Of a stretch of 64,000 nucleotides of DNA, positions 63,058 through 64,000 are shown one piece after another. Positions within the stretch are counted from its first letter, which is position 1. Every line of letters begins with the position of its first letter. The translations under genes were made by a program, and so were the position numbers. The notes below the pieces were generated by a model. That model had not been told where the DNA came from and searched no databases. It saw only the letters and a list, made by a program, of their open reading frames with translations. The stretch is from Vibrio astriarenae (GTDB lineage: Bacteria; Pseudomonadota; Gammaproteobacteria; Enterobacterales; Vibrionaceae), in contig NZ_CP047475.1 of NCBI RefSeq assembly GCF_010587385.1, positions 2,914,001 through 2,978,000 on the forward strand. The letters are read 5' to 3'.

Positions 63058-63083
63058 TTGGGGTAAGTAAAGACTTACCCCAA
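63058..63083 (-). terminator. Intercistronic hairpin between gspG and gspH
   Basis: TTGGGGTAAGT (63058-63068), loop AAAG, and ACTTACCCCAA (63073-63083) form a perfect 11-bp stem. There is no T-run after it on the minus strand, so it may stabilise the gspG message or attenuate transcription without ending it fully. Confidence 0.75.
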
Positions 63084-63092
63084 ATAATCAAT

Positions 63093-63536
63093 TTATTGGA
63101 AATCTTGTAGATTCCAGTTACCGATATCGGCCGCAGCACCTTCGCCACCTTCTTGACCATCTGCACCTAAAGTGAAGATATCAATCGTGCCGTTATCGCC
63201 AGGGCTTAGGTATTGGTAATCATTACCCCATGGGTCTTTTGGTAGACGACGAATGTAGCCATTGTCACGGTAGTTGCGTGGCTCAGGGTTGCTTGGCTTA
63301 GTCACTAGCGCTTCTAGGCCTTGGTCTGTTGTTGGGTACACGCTATTATCTAGCTTGTACATATCAAGAGCGTTCTCCAGTGCAACGATGTCAGTGATCG
63401 CTTTCTGTTGGTCTGCTTTCTCTTTGTTACCAAGTAGGTTTGGCACAACAAAGCTTGCCAAGATACCTAGGATAACCACAACCACCATTACCTCTAGTAG
63501 GGTAAAGCCTGATTGTTTCTTTAGTTTGTTTCTCAT
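63093..63536 (-). CDS. gspG: Type II secretion major pseudopilin G
   Basis: From ATG at 63536 (MRNKLKKQSGFTLLE), after GGAG, the protein has 147 residues. The prepilin site is SG^FTLLEVMVVVVILG, and SVYPTTDQGLEALVTKP, PKDPWGNDYQYLSPG and DIFTLGADGQEGGEG are typical of GspG. It is the major pseudopilus subunit. Confidence 0.98.
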   Translation of the reverse strand: MRNKLKKQSGFTLLEVMVVVVILGILASFVVPNLLGNKEKADQQKAITDIVALENALDMYKLDNSVYPTTDQGLEALVTKPSNPEPRNYRDNGYIRRLPKDPWGNDYQYLSPGDNGTIDIFTLGADGQEGGEGAAADIGNWNLQDFQ

Positions 63537-63622
63537 TTTTTTCTCCAAAAACAACACTATCAAGACCTGAGATAGGTCTGGAAATTCAAAATTCTTCCCA
63601 CAAAACGGAAAGAGAAAAATCG

Positions 63623-64000
63623 TTAGCCGCTCATTAGGTTGTTCATTTCTAGAATTGGCATCATGGTTGCCATCACGATGAACAACACCAACCCTGCCAT
63701 CAGGGCAATCAATACGGGGGTAAATATCCCAAGGGCAATGTTGACTGTGGACTCAAAGTTCGCATCTTGCGTATCCGCCGCTCGCGTCAACATCGACTCC
63801 AACTGACCACTTTGCTCACCACTGGCAATCATGTGTAACATCATCGGCGGGAACAGCTTGGTCTGGTCGAGTGCTTTACGCAGGCTCGCACCCTCACGCA
63901 CATTATCCGACGCAATAGTGACTTGCTGTTTAATAAAGTGGTTAGACATAACATCGACGGCGACTTTCATCCCCTCAAGGATTGGAATTGCACTGGATGT
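63623..64000 (-). CDS. gspF: Type II secretion inner-membrane protein F (partial)
   Basis: The frame is open from base 64000, so the first part lies outside the window; 125 residues of the C-terminal end remain. SSAIPILEGMKVAVDVMSN, MLHMIASGEQSGQLESML and FTPVLIALMAGLVLFIVMA are the C-terminal GspF repeat and last membrane segment. GspF is the polytopic platform protein. An ATG at 63970 is internal, not the start. Confidence 0.95.
   Translation of the reverse strand, partial: TSSAIPILEGMKVAVDVMSNHFIKQQVTIASDNVREGASLRKALDQTKLFPPMMLHMIASGEQSGQLESMLTRAADTQDANFESTVNIALGIFTPVLIALMAGLVLFIVMATMMPILEMNNLMSG

Noticed and set aside
63058..63083. A full intrinsic terminator ending the operon after gspG
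   Set aside because: The stem lacks a T-run on the transcript strand and gspH to gspN follow with close spacing, so the operon must continue.

Overview
The window looks like chromosome 1 of a Vibrio (Gammaproteobacteria). It carries a surface-polysaccharide locus, an LPS-core locus joined to coaD and mutM, and then an rpmB/rpmG, recG, envZ/ompR, greB, tex, bioH, comF, nfuA, nudE, cysQ and gsp (type II secretion) block. The protein sequences fit Vibrio members of these families, but the species cannot be fixed from the sequence alone.

Region 1 (1-25.4 kb, mostly minus strand) is a polysaccharide synthesis and export locus. Transcription would start near 25.4 kb, where an ops/JUMPStart element (the RfaH antitermination signal) lies just upstream of a small lipoprotein gene. 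KpsD-, KpsM- and KpsE-like export genes follow, then the dTDP-L-rhamnose genes rmlA, rmlC, rmlD and rmlB with two rhamnosyltransferase-like genes between rmlC and rmlD. Further down are several glycosyltransferases, three sulfotransferase-like genes (one cut by the left window edge) and an AlgX/AlgJ-like O-acetyltransferase. Together they suggest an ABC-exported, rhamnose-containing polymer that is probably sulfated and O-acetylated. No KpsT/Wzt ATPase and no Wzx/Wzy is visible here. A small phage-like module at 5.0-7.6 kb (HTH/replication-like pair, unknown gene, zinc amidase, holin-like protein) interrupts the locus.

Region 2 (26-40.3 kb) makes the LPS inner core and lipid A: hldD, lpxM, four GT9 heptosyltransferase-family genes including waaF, kdkA, waaL, waaA, a GT90 gene, two GT4 genes, a GT25 gene, and the housekeeping gene coaD.

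Region 3 (40.3-64 kb) is conserved housekeeping sequence: mutM, rpmG, rpmB, recG, envZ, ompR, greB, a duplicated retropepsin-like protein, tex, bioH, comF, nfuA, an SDR gene, nudE, cysQ, and the gspN to gspF part of the type II secretion operon, which runs off the right edge.

The most unusual structure is a family of intergenic tandem arrays with a 7-bp period. Each array is internally uniform, but the arrays differ from one another around the pattern AAGKKNM. They sit at gene ends in regions 1 to 3 and are often accompanied by a small GTTGCAAAGCAAC-type hairpin and CTTGTACCTT motifs. A second theme is a short 'GW ... GF' accessory module found in a sulfotransferase, two glycosyltransferases and the AlgX-like protein of the polysaccharide locus.
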